Origin: Skermanella mucosa
Lineage (GTDB): Bacteria > Pseudomonadota > Alphaproteobacteria > Azospirillales > Azospirillaceae
Direction: 5' to 3'
NCBI RefSeq assembly: GCF_016765655.2
Contig: NZ_CP086106.1
Location: 6,343,184 to 6,407,183 of the forward strand
DNA length: 64,000 nucleotides
Below are positions 25,837 to 34,360 of this stretch, one piece after another. Positions within the stretch are counted from its first letter, which is position 1. Every line of letters starts with the position of its first letter. The translations under genes and the position numbers were made by a program. Under the pieces are notes generated by a model. The model saw only the letters and a list, made by a program, of their open reading frames with translations, ran no database searches and was not told the DNA's origin.

Positions 25837-26655
25837 ATGGCCGACCTCATGATCGATCAGCTTGTCCAGGGCGATCTGCGCTCCGGCAATCTGGAAGTCC
25901 GACTGGCCGAATCCTCGGCCGAGGTTGATGCAGCCCAGGCGCTGCGATACCGAGTGTTCTACACCGAGATGGCGGCCCGGCCGACCGCGGAAATGGCGGC
26001 TCGGGGCCGGGACTTCGACGGTTTCGACCGGGTCTGCGACCATCTCCTGGTCATCGACCACAACCTGGGCTCCGGTGCTTCCGGCGTGGTCGGAACCTAC
26101 CGGCTGATCCGCCGTCCCGCCGCCCGGTCGGCCGGGCGGTTCTATTCCAGCGACGAATACGACATCTCGCTGCTCGCCGGCTATCCGGGGGAGGTCCTGG
26201 AGCTGGGGCGTTCCTGCGTCGATGCCGCCTACCGCTCCCGGCCGACCATGCAGCTCCTGTGGCGCGGCATCGCCGCCTACGTCTTCCAGTACGACATCGC
26301 GCTGATGTTCGGCTGCGCCAGCCTGCCGGGCACCGATCCGCGCAAGCTGGCCCTGCCGCTCTCGTTCCTGCACCACAACCACCTGGCCCCGCAGGGCCTG
26401 CGGCCGGTGGCCTTGCCGGACCGCTACACCTGCATGAACCTGATGGAGGAGCACGAGATCGACATGCGCGCGGCCCTCAACCTGCTGCCGCCGCTGATCA
26501 AGGGCTATCTCCGCCTGGGCGGCTTCGTCGGCGACGGCGCCGTGATCGACGAGCAGTTCAACACCACCGACGTTTGCATCGTGGTCAAGACGGACCAGGT
26601 CACGGACAAGTACTTCAAGCATTACGAACGGCGGCGAGACGCCCTGGCGGCATGA
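25837..26655 (+). CDS. olsB: L-ornithine N-alpha-acyltransferase (ornithine lipid step 1)
   Basis: From ATG 25837 (GCGAGAG upstream) the product has 272 residues and the GNAT-like OlsB fold. It contains AAQALRYRVFYTEMAARPTA, FDRVCDHLLVID, VVGTYRLIRR, FYSSDEYDIS, LELGRSCVDAAYRSRPTMQL and MFGCASLPGTDP, all OlsB hallmarks. It transfers a 3-hydroxyacyl group from ACP to ornithine, giving lyso-ornithine lipid at the membrane. The stop overlaps the olsA start (ATGA at 26652-26655), so both steps are made from one transcript. Ornithine lipids contain no phosphorus and often rise in phosphate limitation; no Pho box is evident upstream. Confidence 0.94.
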   Translation: MADLMIDQLVQGDLRSGNLEVRLAESSAEVDAAQALRYRVFYTEMAARPTAEMAARGRDFDGFDRVCDHLLVIDHNLGSGASGVVGTYRLIRRPAARSAGRFYSSDEYDISLLAGYPGEVLELGRSCVDAAYRSRPTMQLLWRGIAAYVFQYDIALMFGCASLPGTDPRKLALPLSFLHHNHLAPQGLRPVALPDRYTCMNLMEEHEIDMRAALNLLPPLIKGYLRLGGFVGDGAVIDEQFNTTDVCIVVKTDQVTDKYFKHYERRRDALAA

Positions 26656-27536
26656 AGTCGGCGCGCAAATCCGACGACGGCATGGGGTCGGCCCTGCTCG
26701 GCGTCGCGCGGCTGGCCGTCTACGGCGCCTTCACGGTTCTGCTGATGCCGGTGCAGGCCCTGCTGGTATGGCTGCGGTCTCCCCTGCGGCACAGGCTTCC
26801 CCGGGCCTACCACGCGGCCTGCGCGCGGATCCTGGGCCTTCAGGTCGCCGTGACCGGCCGGCCGCTCCTTGCCCGTCCCACGCTCGTCGTCTCCAACCAT
26901 TCCTCGTACCTGGACATCATCGTCCTGGGCTCCCTCATCCCCGGCTCCTTCGTCGCCAAGACGGAAGTGGGGGGATGGCCTTTCTTCGGCCTCCTGGCCA
27001 AGCTCCAGCAGACGGTGTTCGTGGACCGCAAGGCGCGCAACGCCGGGACCCACCGCGACGACATGCGCGGCCGGCTGGAGGACGGCGACATCCTGATCCT
27101 GTTCCCCGAAGGCACCTCGTCCGACGGCAACCGGACCCTGCCGTTCAAAACAGCTTTGTTCAGCGTCGCTGCGCTTCGTGTGGATGGCCGTCCGATCCAG
27201 GTGCAGCCCGTCTCGGTCACCGCGGTCAAGCTGGACGGCATCCCCCTGGGGCGGGCGCTGCGGCCGTTCTACGCCTGGTACGGCGACATGGAGCTGGCCG
27301 GCCATGTCTGGCGGATGGTCAAGCTGGGCCGCGTGACGGTCCAGGTGGAATTCCACGAACCGGTCGACGTGGAGGCGTTCGGCAGCCGGAAGGCGCTGGC
27401 CGAGCATTGCTGGCGCGTGGTCGCCGCCGGGGTCGATCGCGCCGTATCGGGGCGGGGGGCCGCGGCGGCGCCGGACCGTCCGCCGGCGGGCTCTACCCCG
27501 GGCGGACCCGCGGTCGCGGGCGCCCCTGCCGAATGA
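26652..27536 (+). CDS. olsA: Lyso-ornithine lipid O-acyltransferase
   Basis: This 294-residue PlsC-type acyltransferase has an N-terminal membrane segment (YGAFTVLLMPVQALLVWL) and the four acyltransferase blocks: NHSSYLDIIVLGSLIPGSFV (NHxxxxD), FVDRKARNAG, FPEGTSSDGNRTLPFKTALF (EGT) and VQPVSVTAV. It adds the second acyl chain to lyso-ornithine lipid, or to lysophosphatidate as an alternative. The overlap with olsB decides in favour of ornithine lipid synthesis. The C-terminal 35 residues are Pro/Ala/Gly-rich and probably disordered. Confidence 0.93.
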   Translation: MKSARKSDDGMGSALLGVARLAVYGAFTVLLMPVQALLVWLRSPLRHRLPRAYHAACARILGLQVAVTGRPLLARPTLVVSNHSSYLDIIVLGSLIPGSFVAKTEVGGWPFFGLLAKLQQTVFVDRKARNAGTHRDDMRGRLEDGDILILFPEGTSSDGNRTLPFKTALFSVAALRVDGRPIQVQPVSVTAVKLDGIPLGRALRPFYAWYGDMELAGHVWRMVKLGRVTVQVEFHEPVDVEAFGSRKALAEHCWRVVAAGVDRAVSGRGAAAAPDRPPAGSTPGGPAVAGAPAE

Positions 27537-27555
27537 TGCCGCCGGGCGGCACCGG

Positions 27556-28083
27556 TCAGGCGCGTTCGTTCGCCAGGCGCGCGGCGTTCGCGGAAGCCAC
27601 CTTGTGGATCGGCACCAGGCCCGCGTCGGCCATGCGGATCACGGCCTCGGTCAGCTTGGTCGCCGCGTTGGTGGCATTGACGAAGCTGCACTGGACGAAA
27701 TTCTGCTGGATCCGGACGACGTCGGCGGGCGTGCGGCAGGTGGCCAGCTCCGTCATGGCCTTCGCGGTCGTGCCCGCCTGGCCCATGACCCACGCGCTCC
27801 AGCCCTCGAACATCGCCCTGTAGCTGTCCATCATCGCGTGGTGGGACTGGATCGCGGCCTCGACCTTCTCCTGGCCCATCAAGGTGAATTCCGGGTTGGT
27901 CATCGCCACCGGGTCGCCGACCGCCTGCATCATCATCGCGGTGCGATAGCCGATCGTCTGCACCGAGGCGAGCGCCATCTCCTGGGTCTTTTCGGCGGTG
28001 CGGGCGAGATCCTGCCCTGCCGCGACGAGGCGGCCGAGGTTGCGGCGGTGGGCGGCGATAGCTCGCGGGGAAGCGATCATCAT
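27556..28083 (-). CDS. Phasin family protein
   Basis: The likely start is ATG 28083 (MMIASPRAIAAHRRNLGRLV), giving 175 residues; no clear ribosome site is present. The protein is almost entirely helical, with the phasin_2 pattern MTNPEFTLMGQEKVEAAIQS, YRAMFEGWSAW and CRTPADVVRIQQNFVQCSFV. Phasins coat polyhydroxyalkanoate granules. About 100 bases upstream a TGC-rich palindromic patch (TGCTGCAGTGCA at 28183-28194) resembles sites bound by PhaR repressors, but this is a weak inference. No PHA synthase gene is in the window. Confidence 0.88.
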   Translation of the reverse strand: MMIASPRAIAAHRRNLGRLVAAGQDLARTAEKTQEMALASVQTIGYRTAMMMQAVGDPVAMTNPEFTLMGQEKVEAAIQSHHAMMDSYRAMFEGWSAWVMGQAGTTAKAMTELATCRTPADVVRIQQNFVQCSFVNATNAATKLTEAVIRMADAGLVPIHKVASANAARLANERA

Positions 28084-28201
28084 GGAGTTCACATCGTTGT
28101 GGAATGGGGCACGCGCGCGGCGGGACCGCCGGTGCCTTGCCCAACACAACGTACCTCAACCCACGGCGTTCCGCATCCAAAATGCTGCAGTGCAAAAAAA
28201 C

Positions 28202-28972
28202 TCAGATGCCGGCGCCGTCGCTGACCGACTCCGACAGGGCCGCCCGGATCGTCCGGACCGTGTCGGCGAAATTGACGGTGTCCCGTTCGCGCGGACGGGC
28301 CAGGTCCACGGCGAAGTCGCGGACGATCCCGGCCGGCTTGCCGCCAAGCAGCACGACCCGGTCGGCCAGATAGACCGCCTCGTCCAGGTCGTGGGTCACG
28401 AACAGCATGGTCGTGCCGGTCTCGCCCCACAGCCGCAGCAGCTCGTCCTGCAAGGTCTGGCGGGTGATCGCGTCCAGGGCGGAGAATGGCTCGTCCAGCA
28501 ACAGCAGGTCCGGCTGGACCGACAGGGCGCGGGCCAGGTTGATCCGCTGGCGCTGGCCGCCGGACAGCTGGTGGGGCCAGCGCCCGGCCATGTCGGCGAG
28601 GCCGACCAGCGACAAGGTGTCGCGGGCACGGGCCAGCCGGTCGGGTTTCGGCAGCCCGGTGCCCTCCAGACCGAAGGCGACGTTCTCCAGGACCCGGCGC
28701 CAGGGCAGCAGCCGGGCCTCCTGGAAGACCAGGGCCACCGGGCGGCGGCCCGTCCCGGCCCCGACCGGCATCCGCACCGTGCCCGCCGCGGGGGCGGTCA
28801 GCCCGGCCAGCACGCGCAGCAGGGTCGACTTGCCCACGCCCGACGGCCCGACGACCGCCGTGAAGGAGCCGCGCTCCAGCGCGGCGGTGAAGCCGGACAG
28901 CACCGGAGGGGCCGCGCCGTAGGCGATGGCGAGGTCCCGGATGTCGACGACGTTTTCGGCTAGCGCTGCCAT
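28202..28972 (-). CDS. ABC importer ATPase, sulfonate/taurine/nitrate type
   Basis: From ATG 28972 the product has 256 residues, with Walker A GPSGVGKST near residue 41, Q-loop FQEARLLPWRRVLENVAFGL, signature LSGGQRQRINLARAL, Walker B DLLLLDEPFSALD and H-loop FVTHDLDEAVYLADRV. LLPWRRVLENVAFGL and the D-loop context place it with SsuB/TauB/NrtD ATPases. It overlaps the end of the permease gene by 13 bases and is the last gene of the importer unit. The substrate is not proven; sulfonate is favoured by the neighbouring metZ. Confidence 0.92.
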   Translation of the reverse strand: MAALAENVVDIRDLAIAYGAAPPVLSGFTAALERGSFTAVVGPSGVGKSTLLRVLAGLTAPAAGTVRMPVGAGTGRRPVALVFQEARLLPWRRVLENVAFGLEGTGLPKPDRLARARDTLSLVGLADMAGRWPHQLSGGQRQRINLARALSVQPDLLLLDEPFSALDAITRQTLQDELLRLWGETGTTMLFVTHDLDEAVYLADRVVLLGGKPAGIVRDFAVDLARPRERDTVNFADTVRTIRAALSESVSDGAGI

Positions 28973-29703
28973 ATGAGCAACCGGTCCCTGATCTGGACGA
29001 ACAGCGCGTCGGTCAGGCCGTACAGCGCCGCTATCGTGATCATGTAAACGACGACCACGTCGGTCGCCAGGAGGCTGGACGCCTGGATCATGCGCTGGCC
29101 CAGGCCGGGCACGCCGAACAGCTCGGCGGCGACCACCGCCATCCAGGCCTGCCCCAGCCCGGTGCGCACGCCGGACAGGATGCCGGCGGTCGAGCCGGGC
29201 AGCACGATCTTGACCAGCTTGGCCCAGGTGCCGCGGTGCCCGAAGGCTTCGGCCACCTCCAGCAGGTCCTTGTCGATCGCCTTGGCGGCGCCGTAGGCGG
29301 CGTAGTAGTTGATCCAGAACACGCCGATGATGATGATGAAGGTCGCGGCCGCCTCGCTGATGCCGAACCAGACGATCGCGAACGGGACCCAGGCCAGGCC
29401 CGGGACCGGCCGCAGCAGCCGGATCACCCAGGACAGCGCCGCCTCCAGCCTGTCGTAGAGCGCCGTCGCGATGCCGAGCGCGACGCCCAGCCCGGTGCCC
29501 AGCGCCAGCCCGAGCAGGTAATGGCGGAGGCTCGCCACGACGGCGTCCAGCCAGTATCCGCCGGAAATCTCGCGCAGGAAGGCCTGCGGCAGGCTGGTGG
29601 GCGGCGGCAGGAACAGGGGCGAGACCAGGCCGAGGCGCGGGACCGCCTCCCACAGGAGCAGGAAGGCGGCCAGCCCGGCGAAGGCGATCAGGGATCGTTG
29701 CAT
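28960..29703 (-). CDS. ABC importer permease, SsuC/TauC type
   Basis: This 247-residue inner-membrane protein has about six hydrophobic segments and the BPD_transp_1 coupling motif in EVAEAFGHRGTWAKLVKIVL followed by PGSTAGILSGVRTGLGQAWM, the EAA loop of this subfamily. RPVPGLAWVPFAIVWFGISE is typical of sulfonate, taurine and nitrate permeases. It lies between the binding-protein gene and the ATPase gene, overlapping the latter. Confidence 0.93.
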   Translation of the reverse strand: MQRSLIAFAGLAAFLLLWEAVPRLGLVSPLFLPPPTSLPQAFLREISGGYWLDAVVASLRHYLLGLALGTGLGVALGIATALYDRLEAALSWVIRLLRPVPGLAWVPFAIVWFGISEAAATFIIIIGVFWINYYAAYGAAKAIDKDLLEVAEAFGHRGTWAKLVKIVLPGSTAGILSGVRTGLGQAWMAVVAAELFGVPGLGQRMIQASSLLATDVVVVYMITIAALYGLTDALFVQIRDRLLIWQR

Positions 29704-29740
29704 CAGCGGAACGTCACGGTGCCGGAACGGGGGCGCGCGC

Positions 29741-30754
29741 TCAGCGCACCGAGGCCCGGTAGAAGCTGTCGTCGAACAGCACGTCCAGATCCGCGGCCTT
29801 CTCCAGCACGCCCAGTTGCAGCTGGAAGTCCTGCATTACCCCGGTGGCGTCCTTGATGGTCATGGGATCGGCGACGAACTTGCTGGCCGGCGACACCACG
29901 GCCTTCTCGAAGGTCGCAAGGTCGGTGATGCCCTTGCCCAGGCCCTTCTGCAGGTGCTTGGCGGCCCGGTCCGGCTCCTCCTTGAGCAGGGTCGTGGCGC
30001 GGGTGTTCAGCGCCACCAGCGACTTGGCGGCCTCCGGGTTGGCCTTGACGAAGGCGCCGGTCAGCGCCAGCACGGAGCCCGGCTGGTTGGGCAGCATCTG
30101 GCCGCCCAGCGCCAGCAGCTTGGTGTTCGGATCGCGTTGCTGGACCACGGTCAGGGTCGGCTCGCGGATCGTCGCGGCGTCGACGGCGCCGGCCAGCAGC
30201 GCCTGCTGGGTCGCCTCGATCCCCATGGCGGTGATCTGGTAGGTCGCCGGATCGGCCTTCACCACGTTCTGCAGCCAATAGCGCAGCACGGTGTCGGGGA
30301 CGGAGCCGGGCGGCTGGGTCGCGAAGCGGACCGGGCGGCCCTCCCGCTCGGCGAATTCCTTGAAGCCGGCGGCCGTCGCGGCGTTCGCCTGCGTGCCGAA
30401 GTCGCCGCGCCCGACCACCGTCATCTCCTCGATCGCGGCGGAGGCGTAGACCTTCACGTCGATGCCGCGGGCGCTCGCCACCATGATGGGGCCGATGCCG
30501 CCGTAATAGGCGTCGAGCGTGCCCGACGCCAGGGCGCTGATCATCGCCGGGCCTGATTCGAACTGGGTGAGCTTGAGGTTGAGCCCGGCGTCCTTGGCCC
30601 AGCCCTCGCCGTCGATGACGAACAGCTGTCCGGACCCGGCCACGGGGATGAACCCGACGCGCACGTCGGCGGCCTGGGCCCCCGTTACGCCGCCGGCGAT
30701 CAGGACAGCGGCTGCGGCCGCGAACCGGCGCGCCTTGGACAACAGAGTCGACAT
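29741..30754 (-). CDS. ABC importer substrate-binding protein, SsuA-like
   Basis: The start is ATG 30754 with GGGAG upstream, giving 337 residues with a signal peptide (RRFAAAAAVLIAGGVTGAQA, then ADVRVGFIP). The mature part is of the NMT1/SsuA periplasmic fold: MISALASGTLDAYYGGIGPI, VKVYASAAIEEMTVVG, FATQPPGSVPDTVLRYWLQN and AVDAATIREPTLTVVQQRDP. It would deliver an organosulfur or related anion to the permease. The upstream DNA (30755-30870) carries an 11-bp inverted repeat; metZ lies beyond it on the same strand. Confidence 0.92.
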   Translation of the reverse strand: MSTLLSKARRFAAAAAVLIAGGVTGAQAADVRVGFIPVAGSGQLFVIDGEGWAKDAGLNLKLTQFESGPAMISALASGTLDAYYGGIGPIMVASARGIDVKVYASAAIEEMTVVGRGDFGTQANAATAAGFKEFAEREGRPVRFATQPPGSVPDTVLRYWLQNVVKADPATYQITAMGIEATQQALLAGAVDAATIREPTLTVVQQRDPNTKLLALGGQMLPNQPGSVLALTGAFVKANPEAAKSLVALNTRATTLLKEEPDRAAKHLQKGLGKGITDLATFEKAVVSPASKFVADPMTIKDATGVMQDFQLQLGVLEKAADLDVLFDDSFYRASVR

Positions 30755-30829
30755 GACGGGAACTCCCTGGACGAAAGCCGAAACTACAAGCCCGGCTATA
30801 TAGAGGGAGGCCGCCACCTGCGCAAGCCG

Positions 30830-30856
30830 AAGTGTGAAATCCTGAATTTCACACTT
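30830..30856. promoter_or_regulatory. 11-bp inverted repeat between metZ and the importer genes
   Basis: AAGTGTGAAAT (30830-30840) and ATTTCACACTT (30846-30856) are perfect reverse complements separated by CCTGA. No T tract follows on the minus strand, so this looks more like an operator than a terminator. A second symmetric patch, GTGTAAATCACAC, is at 30864-30876, overlapping the metZ stop codon. It lies about 75 bases upstream of the binding-protein start. The regulator is unknown. Confidence 0.5.
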
Positions 30857-30870
30857 TCGCACAGTGTAAA

Positions 30871-32109
30871 TCACACCCGGGCCAGGGCCTGGTCCAGGTC
30901 CTCGATCAGATCGGCCGCGTCCTCCAGCCCGACCGACAGGCGGATGCTCGCCGGGCTGATGCCGACGGCGGCCTTGTCCTCGTCGGTCAGCTTCTGGTGG
31001 GTGCTGGTCGCGGGGTGGGTGATCAGGCTCTTGCTGTCGCCCAGGTTGTTGGAGATCTTGACGATCCGCAGGCCGTTCATCAGCCTGAACGCCTCGGCCT
31101 TGCCGCCGGCCACGTCGAAGGCGATCAGCGTGCTGCCGCCGCCCATCTGGCGCCGGGCCAGCTCGTACTGGGGATGGCTCTCCAGGCCGGGATAAAGCGT
31201 CCTGGCGATCTTGCCGTGCCCCTCCAGGAACCCGGCGACCCGCAGGGCCGCGTCGCTCTGGGCGGCGACCCGCAGGTCCATGGTCTCCAGGCCCTTCAGC
31301 AGCAGCCAGGCGTTGAACGGGCTCAGCGCCGGTCCGGTGTGGCGCAGGAACGGTCCCAGAAGCTCGGCGAACTTGTTGTCGCACAGGATGGCGCCGCCCA
31401 GGCAGCGGCCCTGGCCGTCGATATGCTTGGTCGCGGAATAGACCACGATGTCGGCGCCGAACTCCAGCGGGCGCTGGAGCACGGGGGTCGCGAACACGTT
31501 GTCGACCACCACGCGGGCGCCGGCGGCATGGGCCAGCCCGCAGACCAGCTCCAGGTCCACGATGTCGAGCATCGGGTTGGACGGGGTCTCCAGGAACACC
31601 ACGTTGGCCGGGCGGCCCAGGGCCTCCCGCCATTCCTCCGCCTTCGTCCCGTCCACAAGGGTCGTCTCGATTCCGTACTGGGGCGCCAGGTTCTTGACGA
31701 TGTGCAGGCAGGATCCGAATAGGGCGCGCGGCGCCACGATGCGGTCGCCCGCCTTCAGCTGGCACATCAGGGCCGCGAACACCGCCGCCATGCCGCTGCC
31801 GGTGGCGAAACAGCGCTCCGCCCCCTCGTACGCCGCCAGCCGGTCCTCGAACATGGCGACGGTCGGGTTGCGGAAGCGCGAATAGACGTAGCGCAGCCCG
31901 TCGGTCGCGAAGGCGGCCTCCGCCTCCTCCGCCGAGCCGTAGACATAGCCCGACGTCATGAAGATCGCTTCGCAGGTCTCGTCGAAGCCGGTCCGCAGGG
32001 TCCCGGCATGAACCATGCGGGTGCGCGGCCGCAGCTTCGCGGGAGTGGCCGCGGGATTGCCGTTCCCGGGGGAAACGTCGTTCTTGGGGGAAGTGTCGTT
32101 CTTGGTCAT
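30871..32109 (-). CDS. metZ: O-succinylhomoserine sulfhydrylase
   Basis: The start is ATG 32109 with GGCGGAG upstream, giving 412 residues. It is a PLP enzyme of the Cys/Met metabolism family with the lysine in VVYSATKHIDGQGRCLGGAI. It also has YVYSRFRNPTVAMFEDRLAA, CFATGSGMAAVFAALMCQLK, VVFLETPSNPMLDI and VVDNVFATPVLQRPLEFGAD, and it ends in a SVGLEDAADLIEDLDQAL. It makes homocysteine from O-succinylhomoserine and sulfide in the cytoplasm. A SAM-II riboswitch and an intrinsic terminator precede it, fitting repression by S-adenosylmethionine. The N-terminal 30 residues (Asn/Pro/Lys-rich) are poorly conserved. The sulfonate-type importer lies downstream. Confidence 0.95.
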   Translation of the reverse strand: MTKNDTSPKNDVSPGNGNPAATPAKLRPRTRMVHAGTLRTGFDETCEAIFMTSGYVYGSAEEAEAAFATDGLRYVYSRFRNPTVAMFEDRLAAYEGAERCFATGSGMAAVFAALMCQLKAGDRIVAPRALFGSCLHIVKNLAPQYGIETTLVDGTKAEEWREALGRPANVVFLETPSNPMLDIVDLELVCGLAHAAGARVVVDNVFATPVLQRPLEFGADIVVYSATKHIDGQGRCLGGAILCDNKFAELLGPFLRHTGPALSPFNAWLLLKGLETMDLRVAAQSDAALRVAGFLEGHGKIARTLYPGLESHPQYELARRQMGGGSTLIAFDVAGGKAEAFRLMNGLRIVKISNNLGDSKSLITHPATSTHQKLTDEDKAAVGISPASIRLSVGLEDAADLIEDLDQALARV

Positions 32110-32143
32110 GGTGTCGTCGCTCCGCCCGCCGTTGCGGGTACGC

Positions 32144-32174
32144 AAAAAAGCCCCGACCGACAAGGGATCGAGGC
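32144..32174 (-). terminator. Intrinsic terminator between the SAM-II aptamer and metZ
   Basis: On the minus strand GCCTCGATC pairs with GGTCGGGGC (9 bp, two G-U pairs) around CCTTGTC and is followed by TTTTTT. It lies 17 bases after the aptamer and 34 bases before the metZ start codon, so it is placed to stop transcription before metZ. Confidence 0.8.
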
Positions 32175-32191
32175 GCGGACGCGACTCCAAA

Positions 32192-32247
32192 CCTTTTTAG
32201 CAGCTTATTTTACGTGGCCTGCAAGCCGGTCGCCAAATCACCACGTT
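32192..32247 (-). ncRNA. SAM-II riboswitch upstream of metZ
   Basis: Read on the minus strand, AACGTGGTGATTTGG, CGACCGGCTTGCAGGCCACG and TAAAATAAGCTGCTAAAAAGG match the SAM-II (metA motif) consensus. P1 is formed by CGTGG (32245-32241) with CCACG (32217-32213), and the pseudoknot by GCTT with AAGC. Conserved bases GTGATTTG, CTTGCA and GCTAAA are present. SAM-II elements bind S-adenosylmethionine and control metA, metZ and related genes in alphaproteobacteria. The terminator just downstream suggests transcriptional control. Confidence 0.93.
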
Positions 32248-32396
32248 TCGCGGGTTCTAGCCGGAGCGGGGGAGGGCGTCAAGATCCATGTCGAAAGCGG
32301 CGCGGCCCCGTTGCCGCGCCGCTGCGCATACATACCGCCGCGCATACATCTTATTAACTATGTTTCTGTACTCAATGCCCCGGCTTCGTCTCAATC

Positions 32397-34316
32397 ATGC
32401 TCAGACTCTCCGGGTCGCTGATGAAAACCTTCCTTAAACGGCACGCGCGGGTGATTTCGATCGTGGCGGCCCTGGCGGTGACCGGGGCGCTTACCGGCGG
32501 CGCCGGGCTGGCCTATGTCTACGCCTCCGGCTCCGGCGGTGCGGCGGCACTGCTCAGCCGGATCGACCGGGAGGAGGTCGGGCAGAGCGAGTTCGCCGAT
32601 CGTCTCGCCGCCGGACAAATCGCTTCCCTGGCCGTCGCCGGCAACCGGATCGAATTCACCGACCGCGACGGCCTGCACGGCGTCACCACCGTCCTGTGGA
32701 CCGATGCCCTGAGGCAGGCGGTCGCGGCCCCCGGCATCCCGATGACCGTCGAGCCGACCGAGGGCGGCGCCCTGCTGACCACCAACCGGTGGCTCGACGT
32801 GCTGCTCAAGCTGAACATGGTGGGCTTCCTGGGCTTCGCCCTGGTGTTCATGGTCGGCATGATGCGCTCGCCGGTCAAGAAGGCGGGCACCGCCACCTCC
32901 AACATCCGGTTCTCCGACGTCGCCGGCGTGGACGAGGCGCGCGCCGAGCTGACCGAACTGGTGGATTTCCTGAAGGACCCGGATCGTTTCAAGGGCATCG
33001 GCGCCGGCATCCCCAAGGGCGTGCTCCTGGTCGGTCCTCCCGGTACCGGAAAGACCCTGCTGGCGCGCGCCGTCGCGGGCGAGGCCGGGGTGCCGTTCTT
33101 CGCCGTCACCGGGTCCGACTTCGTGGAGATGTATGTCGGCGTCGGGGCCGCCCGCATCCGCCGGCTGTTCCGCGACGCCCGCAAGCGCGCTCCCTGCATC
33201 CTGTTCATCGACGAGATCGACGCCCTGGCCCGGGCGCGCGGCGCCACCTCTCCGACCGGCGGCCAGATCGAGACCGAGAACACGCTGAACCAGCTCCTGG
33301 CCGAGATGGACGGCTTCGCCCGCGCCAGCGGCCTGATCGTGATCGCGGCGACCAACCGGGTGGACGTGCTCGACCCGGCGATCGTGCGGCCCGGCCGGTT
33401 CGACCGCCATGTCTTCGTCGGCAATCCCGACATCAAGGGGCGCGCCGCCATCCTGGCGGTCCACGCCTCCCGCGTGGCGCTGGACGCCGACGTGGACCTG
33501 ACGCTGGTCGCCCGCGGCACGCCCGGCATGTCGGGCGCCGACCTCGCCAATGTCGTCAACGAGGCGGCGCTCCGGGCGGCCCGCGCGGGCCGCGCCCTGG
33601 TCTCCATGGCCGATTTCGAGCAGGCCCGCGACAAGATCGTCATGGGCGGCGAGAAGGCCACCGTCATGTCCGAGGACGAGCGCCGCCTGACCGCCTTCCA
33701 CGAGGCCGGGCACGCGCTGGTCGCCTGGCGCTCCAGGCACTCCGACCCGGTCCACAAGGTCACCATCGTGCCGCGCGGCCGGTCGCTGGGCATGATGGTC
33801 CGGCTGCCGCTGGAGGACCGCTTCTGCCTGTCCCGGGCGCGGCTGGAGGCGGAGCTGGACGTGACCATGGGCGGCAGGGCGGCCGAGGAGATCGTGTTCG
33901 GCAGGGATTTCGTGACGACGGGCGCCGCCGGAGACATCCAGATGGCGACCGACATCGCGACCAAGATGGTCACCACCTGGGGCATGTCCGACCGATTCGG
34001 CATGGTCGCCTACGGCCGCGGCGCCGCACCGGCCGCCGCGACCGCGGCGCGCTCCCCCGCCGGCGAGCCGGGCGCCCTGTCTCCCCAGGTCGCCGAGGAG
34101 GTGCGCGGCATCATCGACGCGGCATACCGCCGCGCATACGACCTGATCGCCGCCGACCTTCCCCGCCTGCACGAACTGGCCGACGGCCTGCTGCGGGACG
34201 AAACCCTGGACGCCGCCGCCGTCCGCGCCATCCTGGAGCGCGACATGGAACGGCCGGCGCCGTCCGGCGTCAGGCTTGTCGAGGCCGATCCCGACCATTA
34301 TGAAGTGGCGGTATGA
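32397..34316 (+). CDS. FtsH-family ATP-dependent zinc metalloprotease (divergent paralogue)
   Basis: This 639-residue protein starts at ATG 32397, or ATG 32421. Two transmembrane segments (about residues 20-42 and 138-160) flank a small periplasmic domain. The AAA domain has Walker A GPPGTGKT near 213, Walker B CILFIDEIDALA near 267 and the second region of homology DPAIVRPGRFDR near 325. The protease has HEAGH near 434 and the third zinc ligand in AAGDIQMATD. Catalytic residues are intact. The N-terminus (MKTFLKRHARVISIVAALAV) differs from the canonical alphaproteobacterial FtsH, and the usual folP/glmM/tilS neighbours are absent, so this is probably a second FtsH-like enzyme. A lipoprotein gene follows closely. 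Confidence 0.9.
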   Translation: MLRLSGSLMKTFLKRHARVISIVAALAVTGALTGGAGLAYVYASGSGGAAALLSRIDREEVGQSEFADRLAAGQIASLAVAGNRIEFTDRDGLHGVTTVLWTDALRQAVAAPGIPMTVEPTEGGALLTTNRWLDVLLKLNMVGFLGFALVFMVGMMRSPVKKAGTATSNIRFSDVAGVDEARAELTELVDFLKDPDRFKGIGAGIPKGVLLVGPPGTGKTLLARAVAGEAGVPFFAVTGSDFVEMYVGVGAARIRRLFRDARKRAPCILFIDEIDALARARGATSPTGGQIETENTLNQLLAEMDGFARASGLIVIAATNRVDVLDPAIVRPGRFDRHVFVGNPDIKGRAAILAVHASRVALDADVDLTLVARGTPGMSGADLANVVNEAALRAARAGRALVSMADFEQARDKIVMGGEKATVMSEDERRLTAFHEAGHALVAWRSRHSDPVHKVTIVPRGRSLGMMVRLPLEDRFCLSRARLEAELDVTMGGRAAEEIVFGRDFVTTGAAGDIQMATDIATKMVTTWGMSDRFGMVAYGRGAAPAAATAARSPAGEPGALSPQVAEEVRGIIDAAYRRAYDLIAADLPRLHELADGLLRDETLDAAAVRAILERDMERPAPSGVRLVEADPDHYEVAV

Positions 34317-34360
34317 GCCGGCCTGACCGCGACCGAGCCCGCATGAACCAAGGTGCCGCA

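Noticed and set aside
30841..30876. CRP site in the TGTGA...TCACA sequence between metZ and the importer
   Set aside because: The spacing between TGTGA and TCACA is 11 bases rather than the 6 of a CRP site.
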